NCBI GenBank assembly: GCA_041674865.1
Contig: JBAYUX010000008.1
Coordinates: 1-35,065, forward strand
DNA: 35,065 nt
Direction of reading: 5' to 3'
Source: CALREA01 sp041674865
GTDB lineage: Bacteria; Patescibacteriota; Gracilibacteria; UBA1369; UBA12463
Shown here: one piece after another, positions 23,735 to 31,168 of the stretch
Layout of the letters: every line of letters begins with the position of its first letter
Position numbering within the stretch: the first letter of the stretch is position 1
Program-made: the position numbers and the translations under genes
Notes under the pieces: generated by a model
Told to the model about the DNA's origin: nothing
Databases searched by the model: none
The model's input: only the letters and a program-made list of their open reading frames with translations

Positions 23735-26314
23735 ATGAAACATCATAATACTAAACTAGGCCTAAGCACGAGCGAAGTTGAGGAGGCTCGCGTAGAGTAC
23801 GGACGCAACACACTTCAGCTCAAAAAGAAGAGATCGCTTATTCTAGCCTTTCTAGATGAGTTCAAGGATTTGATGATTATTATATTAATCATCGCTACGG
23901 TTATTTCTTTTGCCGTAGGTGAAACAAAGGATGGAAGTGTTATTGCGTTTATTATTGTGCTCAATGCGATCATCGGATTCATGCAAAAGTATCGGGCAGA
24001 GAAAGCTGTAGAGGCCTTGAACAGCATGCTCGCACCACAGGCGCGTATTTTGAGAAATGGGGAACAGGCCTTGATTCCAGCAGAAGAGCTCGTGCCAGGA
24101 GACATAGTACTGCTTTACGAAGGCGATCGTATTCCGGCAGACGGAGAAATTTTTCAAGAGAATGAATGCGAAACACAAGAAGCAATACTCACCGGAGAAT
24201 CAACTCCAGTGAGTAAAGCCGAAGAGGAAGGCCAAAATCGAATATATATGGGAACAACAATAAGTCATGGAAGCGCACGGGCAGTTATTACGCAAACAGG
24301 AATGCAAACAGAATTTGGAAGAATTGCCACGCTCACAACTTCAACAGAAAAAGATCTCAGCCCACTTCAAAAGGAGCTCAACAGTGTTGGAGTATTTGTC
24401 GGAAAAATGACTTTCGTCATCACGGTTATTTTAGTAGGAGTTGGAATTTTTCTTCAGCATCAAGCCATAACCGAGGCTATTCTTTTTGGAGCATCTGTAG
24501 CTGTTGCTGCCGTTCCAGAAGGCCTTCCCACAACAATTACCATCGCACTTGCAATTGGCGTTCAGCGACTCGCGAAGAAACATGCCATCGTGAAACAACT
24601 CTCATCCGTAGAAACACTTGGCTCAACAACAGTTATTGTGAGTGACAAAACCGGAACACTCACAAAAAATGAAATGACCGTTGAAAAAATATTTGCAAAT
24701 AACGGGACATCTCTTACGGAAAAGGAGAATGAAAAATTGATAGGACTCGTTTGCAACCTTTGTAATAATGCAAAGATTATCAAAGGAAAAACACTTGGAG
24801 ATCCAACAGAAGGTGCCCTTATTACATTTGCAGAAAAACTCGGATTTTCCCAAGAGGAAGCCATGAGAAACAGTGAAATTCTTTACGAACTTCCGTTCGA
24901 TTCGAAGAGAAAACGCATGACAGTTATTGCTCGAATTGGAGAAAAAGTTTATGCACTTTGCAAGGGAGCCCCAGATAACATTCTCGAAGTCTCATCAGCA
25001 AATCACGAAGAAAAAAAATCAATTCTTAAGATAAATGAAGAAGGAGCGAGTCAGGCACTTCGCATGATAGCATTTGCATATCGAGAACTTTCCAACGAAG
25101 AACTTTCGGGAAAGTCAGAGGATCATAAAAAGAAATTCACTATTGCTTCAATAGAAAAAAACCTCATCTATCTTGGCATGGTCGGAATGATGGATCCACC
25201 TCGAGAAGAGGTTCCTCAAGCCATAAAACTCGCACAAAAAGCAGGAATACGAGTTATTATTCTCACTGGTGATCACGGACTTACGGCAAAAGCTATCGCA
25301 GAAAAAATTGGGCTCATTGAGAAAAACAAACAGTTCACTATTATCACAGGATCAGAACTCGATAATACTTCAGATGAAGATCTGATAAAAATTCTCTCAA
25401 AACCAATACCAACTATCTTTGCTCGAGTAAGCCCGGAAAACAAACTTCGAGTCGTAGAAATTCTCAAGCAACAAGGAGAAATAGTCGCAGTCACAGGCGA
25501 TGGAGTCAATGATGCACCAGCGCTCAAGCGTGCAGATATTGGCGTTGCTATGGGCATCGCAGGAACAGACGTAAGTAAAGAAGCTGCGAATATGATTCTC
25601 GCAGATGATAGTTTTTCAACCATCGTAAGTGCTATTCAAGAAGGAAGAACGGTCTATGAAAATCTGAAAAAATTTCTCATGTATATGTTTTCAAGCAATA
25701 TGGGCGAATTGGTTATTATCTTTATGGCCATAATCCTTGGCTTAAAACAGCCACTTACGGCAATTATGATTTTGCTTATAAATATTGGAACAGATGTATT
25801 ACCCGCTCTCGCACTTGGCCTCGAACCAAGCAAGCAAGAATATATGGAACTCCCTCCTCGTAATCAAAATGAAAAAATTCTCAAGACATCATTTATCAAA
25901 AGACTTTTCTTCATGGGTTTCATCATTGGAGGCATATCACTCATCGCATATAGTATTGGTCTCTCGCAATACACGCACTCAACTGCACTCACAATGACAT
26001 ACGCAACACTCGTAATTGCCCAAATGTTTAATACCTATAATTCAAGAGATCCGCTTGAGTCGGCCTTCAAAAGCCCATTCTCCAACCTCTACCTCATAGG
26101 GGCAATTATCATTTCTGTAGGATTCACTATTGCAACAATTCAACTCCCATTCCTGCAACGCTATCTAGAAACAACAGATCTCAATGTAACACAGTGGCTC
26201 ATTGTTGTTGGACTGAGTAGTTTCACGCTCATCATCGAAGAGATTCGAAAATATATTATGCGACGACATACAGTCACTACGCTCACGGCAATTACAGCAA
26301 CTCATGAATCTTAA
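23735..26314 (+). CDS. P-type Ca2+-transporting ATPase (P2 family)
   Basis: The protein has 859 residues from ATG 23735; the frame extends 13 codons upstream into the previous gene, but homologues start near here. It exports cations from the cytoplasm with ATP. The actuator motif LTGES, the phosphorylation site DKTGTLTKNE (Asp 304), nucleotide-domain features and the hinge TGDGVNDAP (587-595) are intact. The M4 motif PEGLP is typical of P2A calcium and P2C pumps, and M6 NIGTDVLPALALG fits calcium pumps (SERCA/PMCA-like). About ten membrane segments are visible. Calcium specificity is likely but not proved by sequence alone. Its last 11 bases overlap the next gene. Confidence 0.9.
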   Translation: MKHHNTKLGLSTSEVEEARVEYGRNTLQLKKKRSLILAFLDEFKDLMIIILIIATVISFAVGETKDGSVIAFIIVLNAIIGFMQKYRAEKAVEALNSMLAPQARILRNGEQALIPAEELVPGDIVLLYEGDRIPADGEIFQENECETQEAILTGESTPVSKAEEEGQNRIYMGTTISHGSARAVITQTGMQTEFGRIATLTTSTEKDLSPLQKELNSVGVFVGKMTFVITVILVGVGIFLQHQAITEAILFGASVAVAAVPEGLPTTITIALAIGVQRLAKKHAIVKQLSSVETLGSTTVIVSDKTGTLTKNEMTVEKIFANNGTSLTEKENEKLIGLVCNLCNNAKIIKGKTLGDPTEGALITFAEKLGFSQEEAMRNSEILYELPFDSKRKRMTVIARIGEKVYALCKGAPDNILEVSSANHEEKKSILKINEEGASQALRMIAFAYRELSNEELSGKSEDHKKKFTIASIEKNLIYLGMVGMMDPPREEVPQAIKLAQKAGIRVIILTGDHGLTAKAIAEKIGLIEKNKQFTIITGSELDNTSDEDLIKILSKPIPTIFARVSPENKLRVVEILKQQGEIVAVTGDGVNDAPALKRADIGVAMGIAGTDVSKEAANMILADDSFSTIVSAIQEGRTVYENLKKFLMYMFSSNMGELVIIFMAIILGLKQPLTAIMILLINIGTDVLPALALGLEPSKQEYMELPPRNQNEKILKTSFIKRLFFMGFIIGGISLIAYSIGLSQYTHSTALTMTYATLVIAQMFNTYNSRDPLESAFKSPFSNLYLIGAIIISVGFTIATIQLPFLQRYLETTDLNVTQWLIVVGLSSFTLIIEEIRKYIMRRHTVTTLTAITATHES

Positions 26315-26585
26315 ACAACATCTTCTCGAATTTGGAACACGTGACGTGCGACTGAAAATCAAAGTCACGCCATCATCACCAAAAAGTGAAATAACGGGAG
26401 TTATGAGTGACGGTGCGGTAAAAATTCGAATTCATGCAACACCAGAACACGGAAAAGCCAATAGTGAATTAATCAGATTCCTAAGCGAAGAATCGGAGAT
26501 TCCAGAAGAGCATATTGAGATCGTTAGTGGACACACATCATCGCGAAAAGAAGTTGCGTTCGATACATCAACTATTCACCTTTAA
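26304..26585 (+). CDS. YggU/DUF167 family protein
   Basis: The protein has 93 residues. The block RLKIKVTPSSPKSEITG, then VKIRIHATPEHGKANSELIRFLSE and IEIVSGHTSSRKEV, match the YggU family throughout. The family has known structures but no established biochemical role. It overlaps the ATPase gene by 11 bases, indicating co-translation. Confidence 0.9.
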   Translation: MNLKQHLLEFGTRDVRLKIKVTPSSPKSEITGVMSDGAVKIRIHATPEHGKANSELIRFLSEESEIPEEHIEIVSGHTSSRKEVAFDTSTIHL

Positions 26586-26594
26586 ACTTACGAC

Positions 26595-27458
26595 ATGGAA
26601 AAAATTACGAGTGTTCCATACATTCATCATCTCTTGGAAAAATATACCACTCAGGCAAAAAAACATTTTGGTCAGAACTTTCTCATAAGCGATCATGTCC
26701 TACATGGAATCGTAAAAGCAGCAGACATTCAATCAACCGATACAATTGTAGAAATTGGACCAGGTCTTGGAGTACTCACGCGTGAGCTCTGTTTGGAGGC
26801 ACAGCAGGTCATTTCAATTGAAAAAGATGAGACGATGTTACGGATTTTGACGGAGACAATCATGGAAGAAACCCCAGGCGCAAAGCGTAAAATCACGATT
26901 CTCAATCAAGATGCACTTCACTTCGATCCATCGACAAGTACATATCTCAAAAATAAAAAATATAAACTTATCGCAAATCTTCCATACAATGTTGCCACAC
27001 CAATTCTCGAAAACTTTCTCGTCAAAACAGCTGGAACGCAGTCGCAGCCAACAAAAATTGTCGTCCTCGTTCAGAAAGAAGTTGCAGAAAAAGCATGTGC
27101 AAGAACGGGTGATTTAAGCGTTCTCTCTCTCGCATTTCAACCATTCGGTGAGTTAAAAATAATGGCAATCGTTCCACCTGGATCATTTTTTCCAGCGCCA
27201 AAAGTCACATCAGCTATTCTCCAAATCACTCCTTATGAAAATCCCCTCCTCTCGAAAGAATTTCAAAAAGCCTACGTAAAACTTATCCATGCCGCCTTCT
27301 CTCAAAAGCGAAAAATGCTTCACACGAGCCTCGGACAGATCATGCCAAAGGAAGAGGTGGCTGAGCTTCTCACCAAAGCAGAAGTCTCTCCGGATGTCCG
27401 TCCACAGAACCTTTCTCTCGAGAAATGGCTCTCGCTTGCCAGCCTTGCAAAGCTATAA
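26595..27458 (+). CDS. rsmA: 16S rRNA dimethyladenosine transferase (RsmA/KsgA)
   Basis: The enzyme dimethylates two adjacent adenines in the 3' terminal hairpin of 16S rRNA and acts as a late checkpoint of 30S assembly. The N-terminal KKHFGQNFL, SAM motif EIGPGLGVLT (53-62) and the catalytic NLPYNV (128-133) are intact. The C-terminal domain with AAFSQKRKMLHTSL is typical. At 287 residues it is full length. It starts 9 bases after the YggU gene. Confidence 0.97.
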   Translation: MEKITSVPYIHHLLEKYTTQAKKHFGQNFLISDHVLHGIVKAADIQSTDTIVEIGPGLGVLTRELCLEAQQVISIEKDETMLRILTETIMEETPGAKRKITILNQDALHFDPSTSTYLKNKKYKLIANLPYNVATPILENFLVKTAGTQSQPTKIVVLVQKEVAEKACARTGDLSVLSLAFQPFGELKIMAIVPPGSFFPAPKVTSAILQITPYENPLLSKEFQKAYVKLIHAAFSQKRKMLHTSLGQIMPKEEVAELLTKAEVSPDVRPQNLSLEKWLSLASLAKL

Positions 27459-27460
27459 AA

Positions 27461-27489
27461 TTGCCAAATTAGAAGAAATATGGTAAAAT
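27461..27489 (+). promoter_or_regulatory. Strong promoter of the three-gene unknown unit
   Basis: TTGCCA (27461-27466), a 17-base spacer and TAAAAT (27484-27489) preceded by TGG form a near-consensus extended -10 promoter. Transcription would start near 27496, only about 10 bases before the ATG, giving an almost leaderless mRNA. Confidence 0.65.
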
Positions 27490-27505
27490 AATAAAAACAA
27501 AAAAT

Positions 27506-28072
27506 ATGAGTAAAAAACCTAATCAACCACCTTCGGATGATCCATCCAGAACGATAACTCCACTCGACGGAATACGCGCTGATGGAAAAATTGAACCTTC
27601 TCTAGAAAATAAATGGGCAGTTCAAGAAGCTTTAAAAAAACAACGAGCTGATACAAGCACATCTGTATCTGAGATTTTTGAACTCCCGCCAGAAGCGTTG
27701 AGGGAAAGTACGTATCGTATATTCCAACCAAAACTAGAAAAAGCAAAACGTATTGTAGAATTACATGCGATGCTTGAAAATGATGACGAACAAGGAATGA
27801 ACGCTTTTCAGGAAATAAATGATCTTTTAGGAAAACCGAAAAACATTGATATAGAAAACAAAAGACTGAAAAATGCCATGCTTGATGGGCTTGCAGCCAT
27901 ATTGATATTAAAAAGAACAAGGTATATCTCGATACACGATGGGGACAATTTTGTAGCCTTATTTCAATTACAGCAGATACTCAATAAAACTGGGCACATC
28001 ATAAACGACAATGATTTAGATATGCTTTTTGAAGTTTTTCAAGATGTTCATCCGATCGACCAAATGACATAA
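27506..28072 (+). CDS. Hypothetical protein, paralogue A of a tandem pair
   Basis: The protein has 188 residues and I do not recognise it. The N-terminus (1-50) is polar and probably disordered and contains LDGIRADG. Residues about 55-185 appear mainly helical and align with the next gene: EIFELPPEA / EVFELPKEV, IFQPKLEKAKR / IFHPKIEKAKR, EINDLLG / GISDLLG, and a C-terminal F-D-VHPI. It has no signal peptide, membrane helix or catalytic motif, so a cytoplasmic protein-protein role is the most that can be inferred. It uses a different start context (A-rich) than the ribosomal genes. Confidence 0.75.
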   Translation: MSKKPNQPPSDDPSRTITPLDGIRADGKIEPSLENKWAVQEALKKQRADTSTSVSEIFELPPEALRESTYRIFQPKLEKAKRIVELHAMLENDDEQGMNAFQEINDLLGKPKNIDIENKRLKNAMLDGLAAILILKRTRYISIHDGDNFVALFQLQQILNKTGHIINDNDLDMLFEVFQDVHPIDQMT

Positions 28073-28077
28073 AATAT

Positions 28078-28635
28078 ATGAGCCAAACGCCAAATCAGCC
28101 AGGAGCAGGACAGGAGGATGAACTTCCGCACTCAAGTTCACGACATCAAACAATTCACAATCACGATGGAATTCGCGCAGGGGGAACCCATGTTCAAGAT
28201 ATCAAAAAAACAACTGTAATAAAAACTGGTGAAGTTTTTGAACTTCCAAAAGAAGTTAATTCAGAAATAACTTGGAAAATTTTTCATCCAAAAATAGAAA
28301 AAGCGAAGAGAATGACGGAACTAAGCGCTCAACTCGCAGAAGACAATACGCGAAGACAACTTGAGGCCTTGGATGGAATAAGCGATCTATTAGGTCAAGA
28401 AAGAGGTGGAATTATCTCTAAAAGAAAAATACGACAGATGATTATTGATGGAACGGTAGCAGTTAATGTACTTCTGAAAAATGGGCAAATACGCATACAA
28501 AACCCAAATAACCTCATAGCTCTCGATCATCTTAATGGAGAGTTTCAAAAAGAAAATTATGAGATCGAGGAATTTGACCTCGATCTTCTCACGAGCATAT
28601 TCGATGACATTCACCCAGTTATTCCTAAAATTTAA
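28078..28635 (+). CDS. Hypothetical protein, paralogue B of a tandem pair
   Basis: The protein has 185 residues and is a diverged duplicate of the preceding protein over its last 130 residues, sharing the FELP, HPKIEKAKR, DLLG and DIHPV blocks, plus HDGIRAGG near its N-terminus. The two coding regions are 5 bases apart. Divergence is large, so the duplication is old and both copies are probably functional. It is soluble and without recognisable motifs. Confidence 0.75.
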   Translation: MSQTPNQPGAGQEDELPHSSSRHQTIHNHDGIRAGGTHVQDIKKTTVIKTGEVFELPKEVNSEITWKIFHPKIEKAKRMTELSAQLAEDNTRRQLEALDGISDLLGQERGGIISKRKIRQMIIDGTVAVNVLLKNGQIRIQNPNNLIALDHLNGEFQKENYEIEEFDLDLLTSIFDDIHPVIPKI

Positions 28636-28646
28636 AACAAAAACAT

Positions 28647-29063
28647 ATGACAAACATGAGTGCGCCAAAATCAGGAAGCAATAAAGCTATGAGTCAGGTA
28701 GAAAAAATTGATTATCTCAAACAAAGCCTTCTCTGGAAACAGATTATGCGAACAAAAGATACTTTAGAAAATACATTAACAGATGAAAAACTGGGGGAAA
28801 TAAGAGATGCTATGCGAACAAGCATTGGGCAAAATATAAAACTCGAAACCATGGGAAGCCAACTTACTCATGAGGTAGCTATGGCTCTTTATGGAATGGA
28901 GAAACTCATAGCAAACGGGCTTGCTACAGGTGAAGATCCAAATCTCATCAAGGGCTGGGCAGAAACTATCGAAATGAGAAATGACCCGCAATATGTACTG
29001 CGAATCGCGGCTACACTCCGAGACATTTTCAGAAGCGTGAAGATTGTCGAGGCTAGTTCGTAA
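28647..29063 (+). CDS. Hypothetical helical protein
   Basis: The protein has 138 residues and is unrecognised. It looks all-helical: MSQVEKIDYLKQSLLWKQIM, LTHEVAMALYGMEKLIANG and a C-terminal helix DPQYVLRIAATLRDIF. A second Met three codons in (28656) may be the real start. It is not clearly homologous to the two upstream proteins but is 11 bases from them and probably in the same transcript. Its end overlaps the convergent pyrF by 11 bases. Confidence 0.65.
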   Translation: MTNMSAPKSGSNKAMSQVEKIDYLKQSLLWKQIMRTKDTLENTLTDEKLGEIRDAMRTSIGQNIKLETMGSQLTHEVAMALYGMEKLIANGLATGEDPNLIKGWAETIEMRNDPQYVLRIAATLRDIFRSVKIVEASS

Positions 29064-30015
29064 ACACCACCTTGAGTTGTTCGTTCATCTCGAGGACTTT
29101 TGCTCGTGCAGCTGCGGCATAGTCGGCCTCAGTATATTTGTCAGAAGTTTCATAGGCAAAGATCACATCTCGTGCTGAGTTAATAATCGCACCCATACCG
29201 CCTGGATTGAAACATGGTTTCACATCTTCAACAGTTCCTCCCTGCGCGCCGAATCCCGGCACCAGAAAAATTGACGTTGGCATCACGGCGCGCAGCCTCT
29301 TTGCCTGCTCCGGATACGTAGCGCCCACAACAGCCCCAACGCACGAGTAACCTTCATCACCAACCTCATCGGCACCCCAAGACTCTACAAAGTGCCCTAC
29401 CGTCTCGTACAGTGCATGTGTTTTTTGTAGGCCATCACCCGCAGCACCAACTCCAACCGCCAAATCCTGGAAGTCTCCAGAACTCTTGTTCGACGTCTTC
29501 ACAAGAACAAAAAGTCCCTTATTATTTTTTCGAGCAACATCAATAAATGGCTTAATCCCATCCCATCCGAGATACGGCGTCACCGTAATACTATCCGCAG
29601 GAAATGGTGCAGCGACGGTCTCATCAAAAACCTTTGTCGTACCGAAGTAGGCACTCGCATACGCCTCAGCGGTCGTTCCAATATCATTTCGTTTCACATC
29701 AGCGATCGTCAGAAGTCCTTTTTCATGCGCATACTGAAGTGTTTTTGCAAACGCCTCCATGCCGGCACTACCGTACATTTCATAAAATGCGACCTGTGGT
29801 TTCACAATAGGACAGATGTCAAAAACCGCATCAATAATACCTTTATTGAACTGCCAAATCGCCTCCCCTGCCGCCTTCATCACATCCGTTTCAAATTTCT
29901 CCTGCGCACTCTTTCGTATTGCCGAAGGAATCTTGTCCAATCGTGGATCAAGACCAACGCAAACAACGCTTTGCTTAGTGCGAATAGCTTTTATTAATGT
30001 GTCTGAGAAGTGCAT
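29053..30015 (-). CDS. pyrF: Orotidine 5'-phosphate decarboxylase, subfamily 2
   Basis: The enzyme converts OMP to UMP, the last step of de novo pyrimidine synthesis. VVCVGLDPRLDKIP (Asp 23), KPQVAFYE (Lys 72) and the DVKRND core (Asp 106, Lys 108, Asp 111) supply the catalytic Asp/Lys network; family members usually read DAKRGD. At 320 residues it matches the longer subfamily 2 enzymes. The motif VPGFGAQGG is the phosphate site. It follows pyrE by 46 bases on the same strand and ends in TAG. Confidence 0.95.
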   Translation of the reverse strand: MHFSDTLIKAIRTKQSVVCVGLDPRLDKIPSAIRKSAQEKFETDVMKAAGEAIWQFNKGIIDAVFDICPIVKPQVAFYEMYGSAGMEAFAKTLQYAHEKGLLTIADVKRNDIGTTAEAYASAYFGTTKVFDETVAAPFPADSITVTPYLGWDGIKPFIDVARKNNKGLFVLVKTSNKSSGDFQDLAVGVGAAGDGLQKTHALYETVGHFVESWGADEVGDEGYSCVGAVVGATYPEQAKRLRAVMPTSIFLVPGFGAQGGTVEDVKPCFNPGGMGAIINSARDVIFAYETSDKYTEADYAAAARAKVLEMNEQLKVVFTN

Positions 30016-30061
30016 GTGAATCGTACGTTAAAAGTAATAAAGCGTGCTGACAATATATAAT

Positions 30062-30706
30062 TTATAATCCCATCTTCGCCGCCCAGTTCTCTGGATCGGC
30101 CTTGTACTCAAGAATCTTTTCATACTGCTCAGCAGTAATATCTCCTCGTTCTCGTGCCACATCAAGAAGTGTCGGAAAGTCCGTCAAAACATGCAACGCG
30201 ACTCCGGCCTCTTCAAACGCCTTATACATTTTTTCAAATCCATAAGTGAAGATCGCAAACATATGTGCCACATTGCCGCCTCCTTCTCGTCGCAATACCT
30301 CTGCCGTAGCAAGTGAGCTTCCACCAGTTGTAACCAAGTCTTCAACGATAACCGCGGTAGAGCCAGAAGGAATCGATCCTTCGATCTGCTTACCTGTACC
30401 ATGATCCTTTGGCTTCGGACGAATGTAAATCATTGGAGCCATAAGTCGATCCGCAAGGAAGGATGCCCAAGAAATACCAGCCGTAGCCGTTCCCGCATAA
30501 AACATCTCCGATCCAAAGCCCAGTTCTTTAGCTTTAGCCACCATTCCCTCAATAATCATCGTTCTCTCCTTCACATAGGAAATGAGCACACGATTGTCGG
30601 TATAGATAGGAGCACGAAGACCGGAAGCGTACGTAAAAGGCGGATCAAAGCTGATTTTAACGGCTTTCGCATCCAAAAGCATGGCAGCAAAATCTCGAGG
30701 ACCCAT
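30062..30706 (-). CDS. pyrE: Orotate phosphoribosyltransferase
   Basis: The enzyme joins orotate and PRPP to give OMP, feeding pyrF directly downstream. The PRPP-binding motif VIVEDLVTTGGS (119-130) and the KISFDPPFTYASGLRAPIYTDNR block are diagnostic. I chose the start at 30706 (MGPRDFAAML), giving 214 residues; an in-frame ATG at 30757 would add 17 unconserved residues and overlap the probable promoter. I see no genes for the earlier pyrimidine steps in the window. Confidence 0.95.
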   Translation of the reverse strand: MGPRDFAAMLLDAKAVKISFDPPFTYASGLRAPIYTDNRVLISYVKERTMIIEGMVAKAKELGFGSEMFYAGTATAGISWASFLADRLMAPMIYIRPKPKDHGTGKQIEGSIPSGSTAVIVEDLVTTGGSSLATAEVLRREGGGNVAHMFAIFTYGFEKMYKAFEEAGVALHVLTDFPTLLDVARERGDITAEQYEKILEYKADPENWAAKMGL

Positions 30707-30741
30707 GGACAAGGGGGTAAATAAAGTTGGTAAACGGCTAG

Positions 30742-30770
30742 AGTATAAACAACCCACCCTAAATTACGAA
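30742..30770 (-). promoter_or_regulatory. Possible promoter of pyrE-pyrF
   Basis: On the minus strand TATACT (30747-30742) lies 17 bases from TTCGTA (30770-30765), a weak -35. It is the best candidate in the divergent gap and would start transcription about 25-30 bases before the chosen pyrE start. Confidence 0.3.
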
Positions 30771-30780
30771 GGACCAATAC

Positions 30781-30809
30781 TTGCTAAGAAGTATTAATTA
30801 TGTTATAAT
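30781..30809 (+). promoter_or_regulatory. Consensus-like promoter of the nonapeptide-repeat gene
   Basis: TTGCTA (30781-30786), a 17-base spacer and a perfect TATAAT (30804-30809) with an extended TG at 30801. It is the strongest promoter match in the window, about 25 bases upstream of the transcript's first ATG. Confidence 0.8.
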
Positions 30810-30840
30810 TACATCAAATAAATATCTAACCCAAACAAAC

Positions 30841-31155
30841 ATGAAGGAATCCGTTCTTTCTCGTCAGTCCCCGTTCGTATACTTCTGGCTCGGTGTTCTT
30901 ACCGGCGCTTTGATCGTTGTCGGCTCACTCATGGTCCGCTCATCAATGGCAGACGAAGGCTCAACATCAGTTCTTCGTGGTCCAGCCGTCCAGCAACAGG
31001 TCGTAAACCCTGGAACAACGAGAGCTATTGGTACGCCTGGAATGAAACAGGCAATTGGAACTCCAGGAATGACGCAAGCTATTGGTACGCCTGGAATGAA
31101 ACAATCTATCGGTACACCTGGCATGAAACAGGCAATTGGAACTCCAGGAATGTAA
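30841..31155 (+). CDS. Small membrane protein with nonapeptide repeats
   Basis: The protein has 104 residues from ATG 30841; the frame extends upstream through the promoter, so the earlier ATG at 30781 is rejected. One hydrophobic helix (about 11-33) is followed by a short polar segment. Then come five units of a nonapeptide of the form AIGTPGMKQ to the last residue. The Gly/Pro content suggests an extended, flexible, elastin- or collagen-like tail outside the membrane, assuming an N-in orientation. No family is recognised. A strong promoter suggests high expression. It is convergent with the large ATPase gene, 13 bases apart. Confidence 0.7.
   Translation: MKESVLSRQSPFVYFWLGVLTGALIVVGSLMVRSSMADEGSTSVLRGPAVQQQVVNPGTTRAIGTPGMKQAIGTPGMTQAIGTPGMKQSIGTPGMKQAIGTPGM
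31027..31152 (+). repeat. 27-bp tandem repeat, 4.7 copies
   Basis: Units start at 31027, 31054, 31081, 31108 and 31135, each coding IGTPGM plus three residues. Copies 1 and 3 share GGTACGCCTGGA, while copies 2 and 5 share GGAACTCCAGGA, so synonymous types alternate. Confidence 0.92.
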
Positions 31156-31168
31156 TCTTCCTGAAAAA

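Noticed and set aside
31027..31152. CRISPR-like array
   Set aside because: The 27-base units are contiguous with no spacers and translate as an in-frame peptide repeat.
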